A stretch of 64,000 nt of DNA from Baylisascaris procyonis (Eukaryota; Nematoda; Chromadorea; Rhabditida; Ascarididae): contig JAZARR010000174.1 in the NCBI GenBank assembly GCA_037389465.1, forward strand, positions 1,984,001 through 2,048,000. Reading direction: 5' to 3'. Positions within the stretch are counted from its first letter, which is position 1. The number at the start of each line of letters is the position of its first letter. The notes under the pieces were generated by a model. The model did not search any database and was not told where the DNA came from. It worked only from the letters and a program-made list of their open reading frames with translations. The position numbers were made by a program, and so were the translations under genes. Of the stretch, positions 1 to 13,600 are shown in pieces.

Positions 1-238
1 CTAGAAAAAAGCTGTCTCCAAACACCGGCTCAACGAAGATCAACTTCCACACAATTCATTTTCCCTCTTCACTTCCAACAATGCCAACCATACTACACAA
101 CGATAAAAGACTTACAAAGCTCAAAAATAGAGCTCTTTAAGCGAAAGCACCAAATGCAATTCCTATGTACAAAGCGAAGGTAATTCATGGCGTCGATAAG
201 CGGTTATGATTCAAATCAAATCAAACCCTAAAACATAC

Positions 239-3200
239 GCATTCGCATCATCGATGTGCATTAATACGAATATCGCCAAATGAAATAACTCCATAGTAGC
301 CAACTGCTCTGCATAGCGAATGTGCAGTAATCGTTCCACACAGCCGTCTATATGATCATAACCGATCGATCGAAGCACACACCATAGATGCCAACTAAAA
401 CAACGCCATTCTTTAGCAACAATCAACACCAAATTCGATGCATCAAAGAGGAATGGCTGAAGGAAGCACACACGGCTTATACTTGTTATTACCTGTAGTT
501 TCAATTTTCTTTCCTTTTCGTTACCCGCAGATATTGACGGCAAATATCACATACGTACAAGCAAAAACGTTGTGAAAGACCGAAAATAAAAGTGATCTCC
601 GCCCGTGGAACCTGTACCTCGAATCTTCAGTTTCCCCTACTATGCTCTACTTAACTTACAGAATAAATAAGAAGAACTAGAACGGTAAATCAAACTTTCA
701 ACTAAAATTTCACTGGTCTGGAAGTTTTCATTGAAAAAAAAAAAACAACAAAACTCTGCACAACTACCAATATATCAAGTGGGCGGCCCAAAACCTCAAC
801 ACGTGGAAGGAATTCAAAGGTAACACAAAATGTTGTTTCCTAAGCATAGGCAAGCTGCCACCATTGAAAACTATAAATGAATTTGCTCCACGCAATCCTC
901 AAACTCCTTTGCAAAATTTGCAAATCACGACTAACCTGAGATGGAAATCCAATGGATAATCATTAAAAGCACTTGGTTCAAGTAGTAACTCCAGCGGATG
1001 CGAACGATCTGAGGATAACTTCATCAGCTCATAGAAAACACTCTTGCCAAGCGATTCGCGACAACCGCGCTCTCCCAAATCTTCTTCGAATGCGTTAAGC
1101 ACCTCTCCTAATGGGGCGAAATGTGGGCAGTGATACCATACAAATATACCCAACGCCTAAAAATAGCACATTTCAATGAACATACAAACGCTGCAATAAA
1201 TTCAAAAAATAAGCACAATCACCACAAAAAAGGAAAAAACATTAAAGCTGAAATATAATATCAAGGGCATGTTTGGAAATAGAGATCTCAAGATCACGAA
1301 GTACAATAACATACGATCCAGGTCCACTCAATTATACGCTTGTTTGAAGGATTCAGCGTTCCACACTAAGCAAACCAAATCAACGCCGACAATTTGGCAC
1401 TGACGGAAAAACTGCAAAAGAATAAGACAGCCTACATCGCGCGAGCTATTCGTCAAATAAATGCGCCCCGTTAAAAGTGGTGAGTCCATAAAAAACCCAT
1501 TTTAAGCTAATATTTCATCCTCCCGAAATCTGATAATAACACTTCCAATAAACAGCTTCCTGTAAAGAAGCTCCTTTTTATAGCTTGGCTTAAGATTTGA
1601 ATAAACACAATGCATATTTTAACGTCCTCCATTTATAAAGCTACAAGTGTTATTTCATCAACCTCGTTCCCTCCATATACTCGGAGATGCCCAATATTTT
1701 GTACGACGCCCAATTCAACAAACAATTTACCCGCATCCAATTCAATCCATCGCAAACGCACAATCGTTTCGCCTTCACGTCAGCACGCATCATTCCAGCC
1801 ATCACCATGTAGATCTTCAGTAGATCCTCGTCTATAAATTCTACTGCTTGCGATTGTGTCCAAAACTCCACCTGTAATAGAACTTATGAGAAAGCATATC
1901 TCGGAGGGTATTATCCTCCTAACTCCCTCCTCCGTTCTTTTCCTCACCTTCGGTAATTCCCTTTCATCATCTTCCATTCCTTTCGCATTTTAGCACTTCT
2001 GGCTCGCATTTCTTTTTCTCACTACAGGAATTTAGAAGATTCTCAAGGTTAAATTTCATAAAAAACAAGCGAAAGAGATGTTGAACAGACCGCAATAGCG
2101 AAAAATTCACGTCTCATGAATTGCCAACAAATAAAGAACAGCAGCTTCCTCTTTCCTCCCCAAATAAAACTTCCTGGATAGAACGTACACGTCGAGCGCT
2201 GCATTGCATTGTGTAGGCAGTAAAGGCGACAAAATTTACGTTGGGCAATGGTACAGATGATTGCAATACGTAGCAAATTGATTTTCGTAAAAAAGAGAGA
2301 AAGAATGAACGAGAACAAGAAAGTACTTGATGGTGTGCCATATTTTATTGAAAAAGTTTTTCAAAGAAGACATGTAAAACGCCATTTTAATGTAGGTGAC
2401 ACAATGATATACCTCAAACACAAAAGGCATATTCGTAAGTTCAATCTTTACACACAGCATGCTAAATTAATGTGAAGGGAGTAATTAAAAAATAATAGTG
2501 CTATGCATCTATTTGTATTCTACATTTAAAGCTTCTTTTTTTTTCAGAATTTGAAGCACCATAGAGTACATTTCATAGCAAGTGGTGTGATTTCTGGCTA
2601 GAAGCTATCTCGAGGCAACCTTCTGGTTTCACCCTCCTCTTTGTCTACTTTAAAAACCCGCGACAAAGTACCAAACCTCTCTATAAAAAATTTTCGAACT
2701 CGCGGCAGTTACCTATCTGATAGTTCATGACGTAAATTCATCCGCCTATTCGCAACAGTAACACCCTCAAAATGGCACCATTCTTAAACCATACAAACGC
2801 ATCCTATTCTGAAACCAACTAACATTGAATAATACACGAAATGAGTTGCGTTAAACAAACCTGCTGCTTGTAGGGTGTCCTATCTGCTTCCATAAACGAT
2901 GATAATGCAATTGCTAATAGGGGATAATTTGCCGCAATTGCCTCCTCAACCGCTTCATCGAGATTACCACTGAGAACGTAGAAGAGAATACGCTTGTTGC
3001 CCGGAGGAGGTAGTTTTAAGCGTTTAGCCGCTACCGTTTCCCTCAACCAGTTTCCAACACAATCTCGTTGTGCTAAGCCTCTCACATAATCGCTCGAAAC
3101 TGCAATGCGAGGTCTCGTAAATCCTTTGTGATAGAAATCACTCCTCACTCACTATCTATGGAATGAGTAAAAAAAAGTTGCTGCTTTTTCGTACTCCATC

Positions 3201-4638
3201 TGCATGAAAACACCTTTCCTTTCGTCCCCTTCCAAATATAGCACTTCAGAGGCTTTCAAAACCAATTGGGCCTTCAGAAACGCGTAGTTTTTATGATCAA
3301 CGAGCATACCAGCCAAATTTTACACCCAAAAGCCTCTTTTATAAGCGATTGTGAAAACCCTAAAAAAACACCTTTCCTTTCGTCCCCTTCCAAATATAGC
3401 ACTTCAGAGGCTTTCAAAACCAATTGGGCCTTCAGAAACGCGTAGTTTTTATGATCAACGAGCATACCAGCCAAATTTTACACCCAAAAGCCTCTTTTAT
3501 AAGCGATTGTGAAAACCCTAAAAATTTTTATACGGCAATAAAAAAGGCAAAAAGAAAAACAATAAATTTACGCTAACCATTAAGATGCGATGGATGTGTA
3601 AAAAGTGCGCTGCATAATCTCCAAACACTTTCTTCGCGTATCATCTTGCTTTGCTCGGATGTCGCTATAAACGAATCGACCATCTGCGCGTAATCCTATA
3701 AATTCGATCCATTACATTAGAAACTTATATAAACGAATATCTGCTACACTATATGAAAGCATATTCAATAAAAAGCTAAGAATGAACGACGCATCGACGG
3801 AATAGCTCATTGATGTCTCGAACAAAACAGCTAAATTCTACATCGAGTCTAGCTTGACTGCTTTACTATTCTCAAGGTTTTATTCAAAATTACACAATCT
3901 GCCAAATAGTAGAAAGCGTTTAAAAAAGAAAAAGATGGAAGTACTCACTCGAGAGGGTTGTACTCGATCAATCACAACCCTCTCAACAGCCTCATCAGTC
4001 GGATATCGCTCAGTGGTGTGACAACTCAAACGGATGTTGTGCTCAAACATATCGACAATATAATCCTGAAATGCGTTGTCCATGAATGAGATTCGAGTGA
4101 AAAGAAACTAATGAGACTTAGCTTGGTCGTTAACAATGCCCACCCGAAAGGTGGAGGGTTAACGCTGCAATCTCTGCCCTCGCATATACCATCCACTTCG
4201 ATATTCCTCTTAACGGTGACGAGATAAAAACACATCACCAACCTGCGATGACAATAAAATGCTAATGAGCTCAAATCGATTTATGCAATGACAAATTTCC
4301 CAAATATAAATTAACCATAACTCATTTTGCATGTCAATAATAATTCACAGAGAAGGCCATTAAGTGGAGTTTATAAGATGGTCGGCACTGATTATATTCA
4401 TTACACCTCATCGCAGGAACCTCCCCGGTTCACGAACTGAAACTATTACATATACATTTATAGAGGCGCATTCGCCGCGCTGCGCTTTTTGCAAAACAAT
4501 TTCTAAAAAGCACATAGTTGCATAAAAAGCACATAAAAAAGAATCTAAACAATACCCGAGGTATTTCATCAGGATATTCGAGTTTCAACAATTGCACGTC
4601 AAATGATGCCGGTAGGGCGCTATTTGCAAACATTCCAC
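239..4638 (-). CDS. NUP98: NUP96 helical domain, exons 24-30
   Basis: Exons: 4556-4638, 3949-4065, 3578-3695, 2861-3099, 1731-1871, 936-1156, 239-394. This is the alpha-helical (ACE1-type) solenoid that joins Sec13 and other Y-complex members. Conserved pieces in order: GGMFANSALPASFD; DYAQMVDSF and WRLCSALF (human HDYADWV, TLCEALW); DYVRGLAQRDCVGNWLRE; NKRILFYVLSGNLDEAVEEA and LLAIALSSF (human EACSLAQQSGDHRLALLLSQF); VEFWTQSQAVEFIDEDLLKI; GLNWMR|ALGIFVWYHCPHFAPL (human LDWKR-SLAIHLWYLLPPTASI); ELMKLSSDRSHPLELLLEP; DFHLSWHLWCVLRSIGY; AEQLATMELFHLAIFVLMHI. Exon 30 ends at 239 with a GCGTATGT donor. No continuation is visible in bases 1-238, so the remaining exons must lie to the left. Confidence 0.93.
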
Positions 4639-7600
4639 CTGCAGAATTGAAAAAATTAAATGACAGCATTAGCCATGAAAATAAGCGTATGATGTGATGC
4701 ATTCTGGTTTGCTTAAATTGAACTTAAATAGTGGGATATAAACATAAATACTACGTAAAAAGGTAATCTAGCTATACTCTTATATATAAAATAAACCTTT
4801 AATTAGAGTAAAAACTAGACTACTTTAATCATTCGCCTTCGACTTTTCACTCATGACCGAAAACATTATAGCCGTTGCAAATCATTATCTGAGATGTTTT
4901 TCCTGTCCATTTCAATGACCAACTTGTGAGGTAGCAAAGGACAAGGGATTGGCGGAAAACCGATTAGAAGAGATAACAGAAGTATGGATAGTCAGCATTT
5001 TCCACCGTATTTAAAGAATCATCATCCCTTGATAAGTCACCCCAAAATTAGTAGAGGAACAGGCAACTCCAACAGATTCCACGAATAATTACATCAATAA
5101 TGATGGAAATAACGACCCACAGAACCTGATGCCTTAATGTGATCTCGTTCACTGTCACCATTAATACGAACGACTTCAAAATTAAGGGACTCAAGATCTC
5201 GAGATTAATGATTTAACAAAGTAATACTTACCTCTAGCCCATCCGATTCTAGTGCGTCGTAGGCTTCGTAATGCCTCATCGACCAATGTCTCTCTTTTCA
5301 CGCGCATTTTTGTCACGAAAGATTCATTGAGAGGCAACACGAATGAAAGATCATTGCATGGCTCGGCAACTTTCACGTTTATCCGTCGTGCCTTTGCCTC
5401 ACTCTTCATCAAATTAAGCGCAAATGAATCTTCCATCAATTCATCGAGATGCGAACTTTCATCTTAAAACAATCAAAACAACACTTTTCTTCACCAGCAA
5501 CAATAAAAGCAATAAGGCGAATAAGTGCACTTTAGATTTTTTTATAAGAAATTCCCACGATCTGGACTAGTGATCAAAATTGATCCAAAATACATTTCCG
5601 CTGACAAAATTCATTGCCAAAATTTACAGTCGATTCCAACTTCGGCGCACCAATGCTGCTATCGCAAATATTTTTTCTCAATAAAGAGGATCTTTTTTCA
5701 AAAATCTTTTTATTCGATTGTAAAAAAGACAATACAAGAGGAAGAGGAGAAGAAAGCGAAGGAGGGAGCAGCGAAAGGGGCAGTAAAGTTTGATGAATTA
5801 CTCTAATGCCATATGCGCGCTAATCGTTAGTAAGGGAGCCATCTCCTTTCTGGCATCAAATAAATCCCTTAGGACCATAACAAAAGTAAGGTCCTTCAAG
5901 TTCATTTCCATCAAAAAATGATCCACTAACCGATCAGAATGGAGTATGTGCAAAGGACTATTAATACTACTGTACGTCGCCCGTTCACAGAAAATAAGAG
6001 GAAAGAAAAGGGGATGTGACTGGAACATTCCCTACTTCTTACGCCTAGCTGCACAATTTTTTTGAAGCTTTTGATAGACTGGCCAAAAATTTTCTCTTTT
6101 TTTATAAATGAATGACCTATCCATACTGACCTTCACTTAAACGTTCACTGTTATCCCATAACGTCTCAATTTCTTTCTCAGAAAATAAGCCATTGGACTA
6201 TCACAACTATGCTAACTCTCCAAATGGGAAACGTTGATAAGCTAAACAGCGTTACAAACCACTTCAAGGGACCAGAATACAGCTACAGATGGAAAAAAGA
6301 TTGCGGTACCTAGCTGAATAGACTCATCGGTTGGTTCAGTTTTGTGCTTTCTTTCTCTGATTCCTTTCGCGGGTGTAAAAGTAATCGAGTCGATAGTCTG
6401 ATCGAAATCAAGTAGTGTCGCTATCGGTGCCAAGCCATTCTTCAGTTCGCCCGCTGCATTACATCACAATTGCTCATCAGCCATCAGTGATATTCATTTA
6501 AACGCTTACATTAATTCTTCTTCCCCTATCACTAATATCTGCCCAATCTATAACCCTCCATAAGCATTAATTACAATAAACAAACCTATCGCATTTGTAT
6601 ACTCACAAAACAAAGGCATGAGATCACTTACCAAGATTATATATCTTGTATAAGTCGAATGAAACTCCTCTTAAATTTTTAGGGCACCCATCCTCAATAA
6701 TTTTCCTTTCTCATCATAAAGTTGGAAGTCCTCCGAAAATATTAGTGGATTCATAACATCGAGGCTTTTATTCGAGGTCACACGGTAACTGGCGTGGTGT
6801 GAAGAAGTTTCCTTCCTTTCAATTAATTCCGGAAAAGAATTGTACGTTGCAAGAACAATCTTATGTACTAGACGACCAGGCGGAATACACACATTTTGAA
6901 TAACAGTATGTAACTTCTTATACTTCCTGCATGAGTTTGGTCAATACGCATCGGATTCCGATGCACCTTTTTCTCATATCCCTCCCTTTCTTTCCTTCAA
7001 CTCCCAACCTTAAAAGTTTGCCTCAAAAGAACATCTCTACTTACCAACTGTGTTTCCAAACGAGTCTAATTCGCTGAACTGTGGGAAGCATAACTCAAAA
7101 ACTCTTCAGAAATGAGCTAGAATAAATAACAATTGCCATTTACTTAACAGCGAAATCTTGTTCCACAGTAACAGTTCTAAAAAAGGATCTAATAAAAAAA
7201 TTTCATAATTTTATTTCTTTTCGAAACGATTTAGCCAATCCCTTTTAACAGCTCTCTGATACGACAAAAAGCAATCTATGAGATAACAACTCGAATTAAG
7301 ACCATTTTTCAAACGGCTAGACAGGATTTCATCCGGAGAGGAGGGAGCGGATGACGCAGAACAAAGCACAGCGGAAACCGATCAACCCATCCACATAATC
7401 AGCGTTTCTGTATATCGCACCTATACATTCTAGCTGCACGTGAGAAAAGGTATGCTCTGTCGAAGATAAAATCAGTGAGGAAAATCTCAAGTCCTAGATA
7501 TGCGGATAAAAAAGCAAAGTCATAAGGAAGAAAAGATCAGTCTTACCATCAACGCTACCGAAGGCAGCACCATTACGAAAAGGTGTCGGCATTTCAGAGA

Positions 7601-10600
7601 TATCCCTCAATATTTGCACACTTGTATCCATCCTCTATAAATATCTTTCATTAAACAATAACAACTCATCTCACACTTCAAGAATTCACTACTTGTGGCT
7701 GCTAACTACTTCTTGCAGTAGAGAACTGCTGCCCTTCGGGTGGACTGCACATGGAAGCGACGGGAGTGAAGGTATGACTCAGGTAGTGAAAATCGCACCT
7801 TAGGACATTTTAGAAAAGGTTGGAACATTTTAAAATGTAGACGCTGTATCGATAACACTATCAAAAGAAAAAGCATGAATTTACCAAGGAGGAAATAAAA
7901 ATATCGTTGTTCCACATTTATGGTCTTAGAGTATATAAAATACCAAAACGAAATGTGGGAAAGGAGTTGGGGTGGGCGGGGGGGGGGGAGGGCAGTGGGA
8001 GGAAGGGGGAAGGATGGTAGGATGAGGGAGCAGGGTGCTCTCAGGGTTTGCAGATTTCACAAATGAATGAATATACGACGAACGGCCATAAGCAACACTT
8101 GGGAATGTGTGCACTTTCCACGGTCTCCTTGAAGCATTCAATTGAGTTTTGAAATTCATATTGAATCGCAAAATTGGACGAAAAAAGCCGAAAGCCGAAG
8201 GCACAAGAGGCGTATTAACTCTTCGAATCAACACCACCTTTCCCCAAACATTCGTAAGCATAAACTCACAAATCCACACAAATAATCGGAAGGAACGTTA
8301 TTATTTCATCATTCATATTATCATGAGCAAATACTCACAATCGCACTCTTTTCTTCCTTTCAATTTAACTCCCCTAAGAAAGATTTAAAATCCCAACAAA
8401 ATTACGATTAAATTCCATAAAGAACGAACGATGAATGACCAGATTTTAAAAGAAAAGAAAAAACTCTACATCAAACTGCAAGGTAAAACAAAAAAGAAAA
8501 ACTGTGAAGGAAGATTGTCAACAGAAGTAAAAAAAAAAAAAAAAAAAACTTACATCATCCTGGGCAGTGATCGACTCACTAGGCAACGATGCAATCGTCT
8601 TAGAGAAATGTTGAGTCGACAGATGTAAACGATCCCGTTGAAGTGCATCTTGTAGACGACTCTCATTTAATGCAGTCCGTAACTGCTCAGGATTTGGTGC
8701 ATCATCGTCACTTTCATCATCCTCAATAATACAAACACATAAGCAAGTAAATAAACAAAATATGTACAAAAATATCTGCATAAAGCATACCTTTAATAAC
8801 AGCAATACATTTCGATCATAGCATCTTTTAGTTTTCCCCATTTTCAGCCAAAATTTGAAATGGGAACAGAAAAATATCATAGCTACTTAAAGGCAAATAC
8901 GATTCATTTCAATAGTACCATCTCCACTGCAATTTTTAAAATAAATTAAACCATACACACAAGTAGTTCTAGAAAAAAAAAACGAAATATCCACGAAACA
9001 ATGCGAAGATTGAACAACGAGAAACATCCTTTTACCGATCATCAAAAAAATGCTCGAAGCGAATTACTAAAATTTCACTCAACAATCTACCATCTCTGAA
9101 CGACCTTTTAGCCGTTTACTTTCATAGTTGCCTAAAGTAACGATGAAATTAGTCAACTTTTAAATGAAAGAAGGACAACCCCTTCAGCTTTCAGTAAAAG
9201 AGGATTAGGGCGAATAACAGAGTTTGCATGGTCAAATTACCATCTTTCATTGTACACAAAATTATAAATATACGATTAATTATGCTAAACTAAATAAACA
9301 ATCCTCGAATAGCTATTTATGCGTTCCCTCCATCCCTTTATTTACTACCACTCCATTAAATCGCTCATTGCTATCACTGCAACGAACTGCTTATCAACGC
9401 TATGTTGCTTTAGATTCATTAAAGAAATTAAGTTTCAAAAACATCACTAAAGCTATAACTTTTCACTTTTTATTGTTTCAGCAACATGCACTGATTAGAA
9501 AAACAACCTACAGCTTTAGGCAGCAATTTCACCAATGTGGGACTTCCGCAAAGATTTAAATCCCAATTCAATAAACGGTTTAAACGATAAAGTTGAGAAA
9601 ATATTCAAAAAAAGTTGACAAATCTTCATCATAAAAGTGATATTCACCCATGTCTCCTTGCTCTGCTCCCCCACTTTGCCCTCCCCTCAAAGAATTTTTT
9701 TACATTAATCACTAGTACAATGCTTCCTGCAAGTTATTGGTCCTGAAAACATCACCCAAGATCGTAATGTTACATATATCATATTCATTTAGGAAATTGC
9801 CCAATTATGCACTAAATGCCAACCTCGCTTAAAACAATGCAAAAACAGAAACTATTTTAGAATGACAAGTACAAATGCAAAAACACTACTCTTTTCTTCA
9901 AATACCACCTTTATTCGCCACTTTTTTAAGCACAATAAACACGCAGTGAAGTTATGCAATAGGGAAGTTGAGTTCGGAAATTATCTGCCCATATAGGATA
10001 CAATACATGCTTCTTCTGGAAGAAAAACCACGAGAACATAAATATAACAATATTTAAAATTAAACGACTTGGAAAACCTTCTCGAATTCTATTTCCGTTT
10101 ACCGTTTGATTCAACCGATGTTTAGTGGATGATTAGATAATGATGAAAAATTCTATCGGTCGACAAACCGTGTGTTCATCCAATAAAGAATAATAAGGGG
10201 AAACTTTTTGACGAAAAAAACGATAGAAGTATAGGGGAAATAAGGAACGTTGAAAGAGAAAGCGTAAAGGAGAAAATAAAAGTAAAGTATTTATAGAAGA
10301 ACAAAAGTGCAACAATACAAAAAATTGGAATCCTCATGCTTCTCAAATCCCCTATGCACATTCTAATCGTAAGGTTCCCTTGTAATCCCTCAACGTTGAA
10401 GAGTTACGTTTGACTCATAAACGATTTAATGAAATATTCCTGAAAATGGCTATTGAAATCATAAAGAGCACAAAAGGGCAGCCAACAATTAAACAAAAGC
10501 ACGCATTTATATGAGCCGATTGCGGCAATCAAACACAATCGAATAATCGTACTCAAGTTAAAATGAAATAACCATACGCTGCTAATACTGCAGTCACCTG

Positions 10601-13600
10601 ATTACCGTAATCGTAACAATGCTTTGGCCACCTTTCGATTCAGCTCGCTTTCGCCTCCCTCTTATCGCGATCACAGCACGTCTTCTACACTCAATTTCTA
10701 TTCCTCATCATCAACTTTTACGCTTTCACTCACATTCACATAAACGAAAGCAATAGGGAAATAGTTTGCATGCAAAACTACAGCAGAAAATATCAGATGA
10801 GAATCGATCTACCCGTTCAATGCTTAGTGATCTGCATTACGCTCAAGTTCCGTATAAGAAAAAAGTTCTGTGCTTCCCATTTCGACCAACCTAAATTTAT
10901 TTAAATGTAAGCGAAGTCAACCTAATCCACTTCAAATGCTATCTGAATACGGTGTCAAATCATTCTCATTGCAACTGCGATGTTGCCGCATGATATCCAG
11001 TCGCCCTCCCCTTCCCACCTGCTCTTCCAAATATAGCAATTGTGACGAAGACGCGATGTTGATGATCCAACGAATGAACCAACCAATGAATTTACTGACA
11101 TAGAGCGGTGCTTATATACAGTTTACTTAGGCAAATTCTTTAATAGATAATTTGTATTGCTTTAGGCAAATTCTTTGATGGATAATTTGCATTTTCTTTT
11201 GAAGAATTCATAAATCTGAGAAATGAGCATTTCTAAATCCAAACGACTTTGAGAGGGAAATTTTGTGAATCTTATCAGCGACAGCCGAGAACGGCATCTT
11301 CGATGTGCTTAGGAACCGATTCTTCTCGACAGCAATAGCCCAAACATAACAAATAAAGTAGTCTAGAACGAAGTAGCAAATTAGAAACATGCTTGAAAAA
11401 ATATTCCTTCTCAGGCCAAACGGTTGTTTAGCTTCGCTTCTGATTGAGCAAGGCTTCTTTTCTGGTCATATCCTGCGATCTTGGCCGCGGAATTACTATG
11501 CGTTCTCACTAAATTCCGAACTGAGGCAAAATTACGCATCACTAAACACGCGCTTATCTACAGCTAAACAACGGGGCTAAATACACGAACAATGCAATCA
11601 ATGAGCTTTACGATAACACAGAAATTTCAAAAACCCTTCAAAAATTAAAAAGGAAACAAGTGGTAAAGTCGACGAGGGAAGAACAATTATTTTCAATGAA
11701 ACCCAACAGTTCCAATTCAAAACTGCCAAGAATACAACACAAACAGGAAATGTTCTGTAAGAGCACAACGTTACAACATATCAGGCGCAATTTTTTGCGA
11801 TCGATATTTTCATAACCAACAGGCATCGATCTTGCAGCAATGTTGCCTATCGCTGACATCATTGTACTCTTAGTTGTGAGGATTTCGCTATTCCTCGAGA
11901 AATTTTGTTATACACGGCGGCGGACTCTACAGCAGACAAAAACGACGACGACACAGGCATTTGAATTAGGTGCTGATTGCCCGACTTGGTCAAATGCAGC
12001 TCAAGGCCTAGTCCAAGCCATGAACAATCAACAAGAAACTGCATAAAAGCTAACTGTGCCTTCTTTTGAGTGTTGATGTCCTCTCAATCAATAAGAGAAC
12101 AGTTGATGCACATCAATATATAGGTAACATTGAAACGCATGCAAAATAACTATTCACCAACCGGTAGCCCATATTTGGTGAAATGCGGCACGGTGAACAC
12201 CCACGTTCCCGTCTCGGGTCGATAATCTTTGAAATTTGCACCCATTCTCGCCGATACACGCTCAAGTTTTTCACGGAAATGAATTTGTTCCAATTTTATG
12301 GGATCCTGCAACATTTGTAGATGATTTGCAATTCAGAAATGTGCGACGAACTGATAATAAATTCACCTCAAATTTATAAACAAATACATTTGACGAACTC
12401 ACTTCTAAAACTAATCATAAAATCAGAAATGACTGAGTTTAGTAAAGCTATCTCTGAAAATTGTTTAACTATGAAAATATACACCACACAAATGGGAAAA
12501 AATTCAATACAACAGATTCCGTGAAAAAAATCATGAGAATTTTTGGCTGAAACATTTCATTTTTCGTAATAAATGGGGACAAGAGAAACAGGATCTCAAA
12601 TATGTCACGATCAGCAAACAGATGGTACAATCATTCATCCAATTATTGCTTCAATGCTTGCAATACAAAACGGCTTGATGAACGCCTTAACTGAATAGAG
12701 CATATTCTCATGTCCATTGAAAAGATTTAACCGATCTCAACTCAAAATGCCTCACGCAAATAAGCGAATCCTTCAATAAAGGGTGCACTTAGAAAGGAAT
12801 ATTAATGGAGGTGCGAGGCTAAGCCTGAAGGCTATGCAAATCCTGTGTTCTAAGTGAAGAGAGCAAACTAACTTAACGAGTTCGAGCAATCTTTACACAA
12901 AATTTGTCTTGGGAGACCACCGATTTGGCTGCATTGAACCAATCTCTCAAAAATCCTTCAAGATGGTGGTAATCACCACTGCCTGCTTCCAGTTGCTACG
13001 CCACCTGTGTCATCATCACTATCTGTAGACACTTCATGTTTATTCAGTCAAAAAATTCCTACCATGATCGGCTCCTTGGTGATCTTATCATGAGGCCAAA
13101 CACGTTCAAGACTGATCTCAGCGAAACGATTCAACTGCTCCCCAATAGGCGGCTTCGATGCATCATTCGGATAGACACACACTTCGTTTTGACGAAAATG
13201 AACCACCTAAAAGGAACAAAGCAATCGATCCTGATTCTCACCTCAAAATCTTGCCCATAGATCAATCCTGGTTTGAAAGATTTCAACAATATAGTTATAA
13301 AAAATCGTCTTCATAAAAACATTTCTGCATAACGACCACCAATTATAATCATTATTTAGTAAAGCTTTATGCTATAAATTACAAAGTAAACCGAAAGCCG
13401 AGGCTACTAATAGTCATCTCAGTTACAACAATAACGCATTTATGAAGATGCACAATATGCGGCGCAATATCCTCATGAACGTTGTCTTATAGAATTTTTT
13501 CGGCGTTTCTTACGGTCTTTTGTTTTGAAAATCTGCACAGCATTTATGTCGCGATTTTTCTTATGCATCCTAGATTTGGAGCAACTAAAGTGGAATAAAA

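Noticed and set aside
1338..1411. Exon-like segment (TTTTGCAG acceptor, GCGTATAA donor) in the NUP96 part
   Set aside because: Its end phase does not fit the next exon, while direct joining of the flanking exons gives GLNWMR|ALGIFVWYHCP, matching human Nup96.
5798..6028. 76-codon minus-strand frame with FLMEMNLKDLTFVMVLRDLF
   Set aside because: Flanking exons 22 and 23 join in phase 1 without it and no homology to Nup96 was seen.
11208..12044. Minus-strand frames at 11208-11390 and 11859-12044 as NUP98 exons
   Set aside because: They interrupt the phase-0 junction YGLP|DDES that matches the family; no conserved motif.
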